DNA of 64,000 bases, taken from Thermoplasmata archaeon. Its GTDB lineage: Archaea; Thermoplasmatota; Thermoplasmata; Lutacidiplasmatales; SKW197. Below, piece by piece: positions 60,466-64,000 of the stretch (positions are counted from its first letter, which is position 1; every line of letters begins with the position of its first letter). Location: positions 1-64,000 of the forward strand of contig JAVZCK010000004.1 in assembly GCA_038874435.1 (NCBI GenBank), read 5' to 3'. The position numbers and the translations under genes are program-made. The notes under the pieces were generated by a model. The model saw only the letters and a program-made list of their open reading frames with translations, did no database searches and was not told the DNA's origin.

Positions 60466-61671
60466 ATGAAGATAATCTCTATCGGAAACACACCTCTCAC
60501 AAATTTACAGTACGGTGGGACCATCGGAATAATTTTACATCTTACAGCACTCTCTAGGTTTGCCGATGTAACTTACATTAATTGTTCCAGGTTTCCTGAA
60601 GTGAATCCCAAAAGCCTCCCATTTGAGGTGTTAAATGTGCCTATCTCTTCAAAAGGTTATCTAGTCCAGAAAGGAATTTCAGGGATTTTAAGGCCTTTCA
60701 CAATTATTCCCTCTGTGCCTATTGTGAACGAAATTAATATGTTTTTGAGTCCTAACACAAGAAAAAAAGTAAAAACTATTGTTGCCGACTATGCTAAAAG
60801 GGTTGGTGAAATCGCAATATTATTTGAATCTCCAATGGGGAATACTTTAGTTGATTCTCTTCACGATTATCCAAAAGTTTTGAGGGCACATAATTTTGAG
60901 GCAGAATACTTCAGAAGTCACACCAAACCTACCTACTACTTTAATAAACTGTTTTATAACTATTTTGAAGGTCAATTTGCAAAAAAATGTAATCTAATCT
61001 TTTCTATTTCTAAAGAAGATATGATCGGAATGTCCGAATACTATAAAATAGAAAAAAATAAATTCATCTATGTTCCAGCTAGTATTGACACAAAAAAAAT
61101 CAAACCATTTACTGAAGAGGAGAAACAAATTGCAAAAGCAGAACTTGACTTGGTTGGAAAAAAAGTCGCTGTCTTTATTGGAGGAGGAAGTGTACGGGAT
61201 AGGGTACTTGCTGTTCCTACAATCACCAGGCTTGCAGAGAAATTTGAAAATTTATATTTTTTAATTGCAGGTAAAATCTCAAAATTATTTACTCCGAGAA
61301 AAAATCTTAGATTGATGGGTTACATTGATGAGGAAACAAAAAAACTTTGCCTTGCTGCTGCTGATTTTGCCCTAAACCCAACAGCTTTTGGCACTGGCAT
61401 GAATATAAAGATGTTAGAGTATCTTGCTTATGGGTTGCCAGTAATCACAACGCCAGAAGGAACAAGAGGATTTTCTCTCATTCATGGCTCAAATGCATTT
61501 GTATGTCATGTAGAGTCCTTTGAAGAGGTCATAGAAACCATCATTCACGAAAGGATTGACTGTGTAAAAATTGGTAAATCTGGTCGTACTCTCGTTGAAA
61601 AAGAATACGATGCGGCTATTGTAGGAAAACGAGCCGTGGATGCTATTCTCAGATTGCTGAAAAGAGATTAG
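60466..61671 (+). CDS. Glycosyltransferase, GT4-like
   Basis: A 401-aa GT-B enzyme. Landmarks are VFIGGGSVRDRVLAVPTI (start of domain 2), YFLIAGKISKLF, LRLMGYIDEETKKLCLAAADFALNP and the donor-site TGMNIKMLEYLAYGLPVITTPEG. The acceptor domain (first 200 aa) contains RAHNFEAEYFRSH. The base composition is A+T-rich, as in the rest of the right-hand surface cluster. Sugar and acceptor unknown. Confidence 0.83.
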   Translation: MKIISIGNTPLTNLQYGGTIGIILHLTALSRFADVTYINCSRFPEVNPKSLPFEVLNVPISSKGYLVQKGISGILRPFTIIPSVPIVNEINMFLSPNTRKKVKTIVADYAKRVGEIAILFESPMGNTLVDSLHDYPKVLRAHNFEAEYFRSHTKPTYYFNKLFYNYFEGQFAKKCNLIFSISKEDMIGMSEYYKIEKNKFIYVPASIDTKKIKPFTEEEKQIAKAELDLVGKKVAVFIGGGSVRDRVLAVPTITRLAEKFENLYFLIAGKISKLFTPRKNLRLMGYIDEETKKLCLAAADFALNPTAFGTGMNIKMLEYLAYGLPVITTPEGTRGFSLIHGSNAFVCHVESFEEVIETIIHERIDCVKIGKSGRTLVEKEYDAAIVGKRAVDAILRLLKRD

Positions 61672-61755
61672 GATTTTGACAGAGGTTAGAGGGGACGCTT
61701 AGCCCTGCAAAAATTTTCTTAAGTTGAAGGAGTATCCCTTGAACTACTCGCAACT

Positions 61756-61763
61756 GATATATA
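61756..61763 (+). promoter_or_regulatory. TATA box of the GT-C-like gene
   Basis: GATATATA, centred 27 bp before the ATG at 61787; this decides that start over the TTG at 61724. Confidence 0.5.
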
Positions 61764-61786
61764 GAAGGAAGTATCTTCTCCTGACA

Positions 61787-63691
61787 ATGAAGAAAGACGC
61801 AAGAATATTTGTTACTTTATCACTGATTACGGTCTTCTTTATCGCTGTTTTAGTGCGTTATCCTTTTGTAGATTATCCACCTGGAAACACAGATACGTAC
61901 GCATATGTGTTTATGAGCGCACCAATAATAGATACTTCGCGAGTTCCATGGCTTCTTCATCCATTTTTATCCTTTTTTGGTTTGTATCCCGCATCAGATA
62001 CTTCGGGTCCTATGATACTTGTTGCAACAACCTATGCCGTTACGAATGTTCCTAATTTATTTGCCGCATGCACAATTCTCGACTCTTTTATTATTCTAGT
62101 TTTTCTCATCTCTGGGTACCTGTTAAGTTCATATCTGTCCAGAAACAAATTGTTATGGGTTCTCCCTCCCTTGTTTATTATTGTTTGTCCCACTTTTGTC
62201 CTGGAAACCAATTTTTTTACAGTAGGCTCTAGGTTGCTTGCTGTGATGTTCTTTATGTGTTATTTTCTTTGTTTTTTTTACTTCTTGTTTAAACATAGTT
62301 CAAAGAGAAAAAAATTGAAAATATTTTTACTAGCAATTGTGTTTTTTATAGGAGGAATTGCCTCTCACCTTATGGGACTATTTTTTGCATTCTTCCTATT
62401 TTTTCCATTTTTACTCACACCTCTGTTTTATAAGCTCTCTGATTTATTAATAAGAAATCTTCATCCAACCTTTCCGAAGATTGTAATCAAATACGGATGG
62501 GTGTTTTTTACAAGTGTAATTTTTGTTATACTTGCTCTTGTCTATTTAGGATTGGCACCAGTAAAATTTAGAGAATTTTATGCTTCTGAACAAAGCAGTG
62601 TCATTAGTGGTAGAATTCTCGGGCCACTTGCGCAAAATCCCTTTGTTGTAGTATTCCTGGTCTACTTTTCAAAAATCGGGTTTTTTGTCCCTCTTTCAGC
62701 ACTAGGCATCTATGCTCTCTTAAAAAGAGGATATAATAAGAGACTCAAAATCTTTTTTATGGTGGCTGTATCCACAATACTTCTTTTTATTTACGAAGCT
62801 GGGTATTTTCCATATGTAACAACTATTGTCTTGACATTATTATCACTGATTGGAATAGATTTTATTCTGAGAAATAAAAAGAAGATAAGTATGTTCGTTA
62901 TCGCCATTAGTGTATTGTTAATTTCAATGACTTTTTACTTCTACTATTCTATCTTTAATGATGATTATAGAAGTTATTACGCTGCAATGTGTGGAATTTT
63001 TATAGTTATTACTTTTCTACATATATTTCTCTATCGTTTGTGGAAAACTACGAAAGAAATGCGAAAGAGCATCATAAAAGAAAAGGCTACAGTTCTTGCT
63101 CTTTCTTGCCTTCTTGTGTTTTCTGTAGCGTACGGAATTTACAGCCCTAATTTTGATCTAGCAGGTGATGCTGAAGGAAAAAGTATGCGAATGACACCAC
63201 ATTATGCACCTTTGTCCATAGTAGAAATCGCGTACTACTCTAAATTTATTTGCGAGTCAAAGCGTGTTCTTTTTCCTACATATGGGGGGAATACACAATT
63301 TTCTGCGATAACCGGAAAAACATTGTATGCTGAGACCCTCACAGAATCCCCTCTTTTTGTAGAGAGTCTCTCAATTCAACCTGTAGATTCTTACGACTAT
63401 CACAACCCAAAAACCCTTTATATTGGTAAGAGCTCAGACTTTCCAAATATTCAGGCAGGGTTATCTGGACAGGTAGTGATTATGACACTTTACTTTACTC
63501 CTTCTGTTTCTACACTAGATGTAAGAAAAAAATATGATATTAATTATACTGTGGAATTCTTGCCTTATGAGGGGCAGTATGTTTCGTATGGTTTCAAATG
63601 GACCTCCGCAAAATCAATCTTCCTAAAAGAATTGAATGGTAGTTCTTATGTGACATTTATGAACTCTCAGTTTCGGATGTACTATTCATAA
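61787..63691 (+). CDS. Polytopic membrane protein, GT-C-like
   Basis: A 634-aa protein with about 12 membrane helices in the first 460 residues and a soluble outer C-terminal domain of about 150 residues with a few N-x-S/T sites. After helix 1 is an acidic loop (PFVDYPPGNTDTYAYV), in the place where GT-C glycosyltransferases and oligosaccharyltransferases carry catalytic Asp residues. Position in a glycan cluster agrees with a lipid-linked sugar transferase. No clear WWDYG-type motif of AglB is present, so it is not the main oligosaccharyltransferase. Confidence 0.6.
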   Translation: MKKDARIFVTLSLITVFFIAVLVRYPFVDYPPGNTDTYAYVFMSAPIIDTSRVPWLLHPFLSFFGLYPASDTSGPMILVATTYAVTNVPNLFAACTILDSFIILVFLISGYLLSSYLSRNKLLWVLPPLFIIVCPTFVLETNFFTVGSRLLAVMFFMCYFLCFFYFLFKHSSKRKKLKIFLLAIVFFIGGIASHLMGLFFAFFLFFPFLLTPLFYKLSDLLIRNLHPTFPKIVIKYGWVFFTSVIFVILALVYLGLAPVKFREFYASEQSSVISGRILGPLAQNPFVVVFLVYFSKIGFFVPLSALGIYALLKRGYNKRLKIFFMVAVSTILLFIYEAGYFPYVTTIVLTLLSLIGIDFILRNKKKISMFVIAISVLLISMTFYFYYSIFNDDYRSYYAAMCGIFIVITFLHIFLYRLWKTTKEMRKSIIKEKATVLALSCLLVFSVAYGIYSPNFDLAGDAEGKSMRMTPHYAPLSIVEIAYYSKFICESKRVLFPTYGGNTQFSAITGKTLYAETLTESPLFVESLSIQPVDSYDYHNPKTLYIGKSSDFPNIQAGLSGQVVIMTLYFTPSVSTLDVRKKYDINYTVEFLPYEGQYVSYGFKWTSAKSIFLKELNGSSYVTFMNSQFRMYYS

Positions 63692-64000
63692 TGAGAGCAA
63701 GCCACTCAAAATACCATGCCAGTATGTCGTTAACATTTTCAGTGTGTATCTTAAGTTTTTTGTCCGTATTATTAACTTTAAAAAAAATCGAAATGGAGTG
63801 TAAAAAAACCAGTAAATGATGTATGTAAGCCAGAATCTACAATGTTTTTTTGCAAAAAATACCGAGTTTCGATTATTAAAGAAGAGAATATGAGGTTTCA
63901 TCTCCATCAATGACTTTGTCACTCCTTTATGCCATATACAACTAGCAGGCACATACAATAGATTGTACCCCTGCTTTTTTGCCCTGATACACCAATCACT
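63686..64000 (-). CDS. GT2 glycosyltransferase, C-terminal part, runs off the window
   Basis: The frame is open from the window edge (64000) to a stop at 63686, giving 104 codons without the start. It begins DWCIRAKKQGYNLLYVPAS, the D-x-C-x-R-x3-x-G-Y pattern after the catalytic region of GT2 rhamnosyl/glycosyltransferases, followed by WHKG and then PHILFFNNRNSVFFAKKH and a membrane-associated tail, as in that family. The N-terminal catalytic domain lies outside. It overlaps the end of the convergent GT-C-like gene by 6 bp. Confidence 0.8.
   Translation of the reverse strand, partial: SDWCIRAKKQGYNLLYVPASCIWHKGVTKSLMEMKPHILFFNNRNSVFFAKKHCRFWLTYIIYWFFYTPFRFFLKLIIRTKNLRYTLKMLTTYWHGILSGLLSL

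Noticed and set aside
60285-60557. 90-codon plus-strand frame between the cupin and glycosyltransferase genes
   Set aside because: Overlaps the real start of the next gene, lacks a start signal and has no family resemblance.

Overview
The window reads as a mesophilic-to-moderately thermophilic euryarchaeal chromosome, most likely from the Thermoplasmata or a close relative. Archaeal marks are the riboflavin enzymes (RibL-type FAD synthetase, RibC-type riboflavin synthase), PurP, topoisomerase VI A, RNA 3'-phosphate cyclase, an AglH/DPAGT1-type GlcNAc-1-P transferase, TATA boxes instead of bacterial -35/-10 elements, and a 5S rRNA gene standing alone without 16S or 23S. Most first genes of transcription units have a TATA-like box centred about 23-30 bp before the start codon, so many transcripts are probably leaderless. 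Genes inside operons instead carry GGAGG or GGTGA ribosome-binding sites and often overlap by ATGA. The class-level assignment is inference; no 16S is present.

Layout. 0.2-7.1 kb: a hexulose-phosphate synthase/RraA fusion, an AAA-TPR ATPase, lone 5S rRNA, a tungsten aldehyde:ferredoxin oxidoreductase and an HhH-GPD-like protein. 7.1-11.8 kb: a large secreted M6 metalloprotease and two membrane proteins. 11.8-16.0 kb: an operon of two phenylacetate-CoA ligases and a lactate-permease-family transporter, suggesting uptake and CoA activation of an (aromatic) acid. 16.1-18.1 kb: a secreted caspase-like protease and an AT-rich two-gene insert with a winged helix and possible nuclease domain. 18.1-25.7 kb: a long minus-strand operon with ribB, ribL, ribC, an unknown gene and ribH, then an SsnA-type amidohydrolase, a PreA/dihydroorotate-dehydrogenase-like iron-sulfur flavoprotein, a small Cys-rich protein, cysS and a radical SAM gene. 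25.8-34.3 kb: two giant NosD-type beta-helix surface proteins flanking a proton pyrophosphatase that carries an unusual extracytoplasmic N-terminal domain. 34.3-41.3 kb: hypF, purP, a secreted C39-like peptidase, asnS and a toxin-antitoxin-like pair.

41.4-47.5 kb is the most unusual part: seven same-strand, mostly overlapping genes encoding a CheF-like protein, a V4R-winged helix sensor, a single-domain KaiC ATPase, a roadblock-like protein, a coiled-coil/winged-helix protein and two paralogous proteins with a conserved Cys-x2-His-Gln motif. Two 21-bp direct repeats lie upstream of its promoter. It looks like an uncharacterised signalling module.

47.6-64.0 kb: sugar and surface-polymer genes (Gfo/Idh/MocA dehydrogenase, SDR, left-handed beta-helix acyltransferase, MaoC hydratase, polysaccharide-deacetylase-like protein, AglH, UDP-ManNAc dehydrogenase, RmlC-like cupin, several glycosyltransferases and a GT-C-like membrane protein). 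They are interrupted by a housekeeping run: endonuclease IV-like protein, phosphohexuloisomerase, rtcA, top6A. The isomerase completes the ribulose-monophosphate pair begun by the synthase at the left end. The right edge cuts a GT2 glycosyltransferase.
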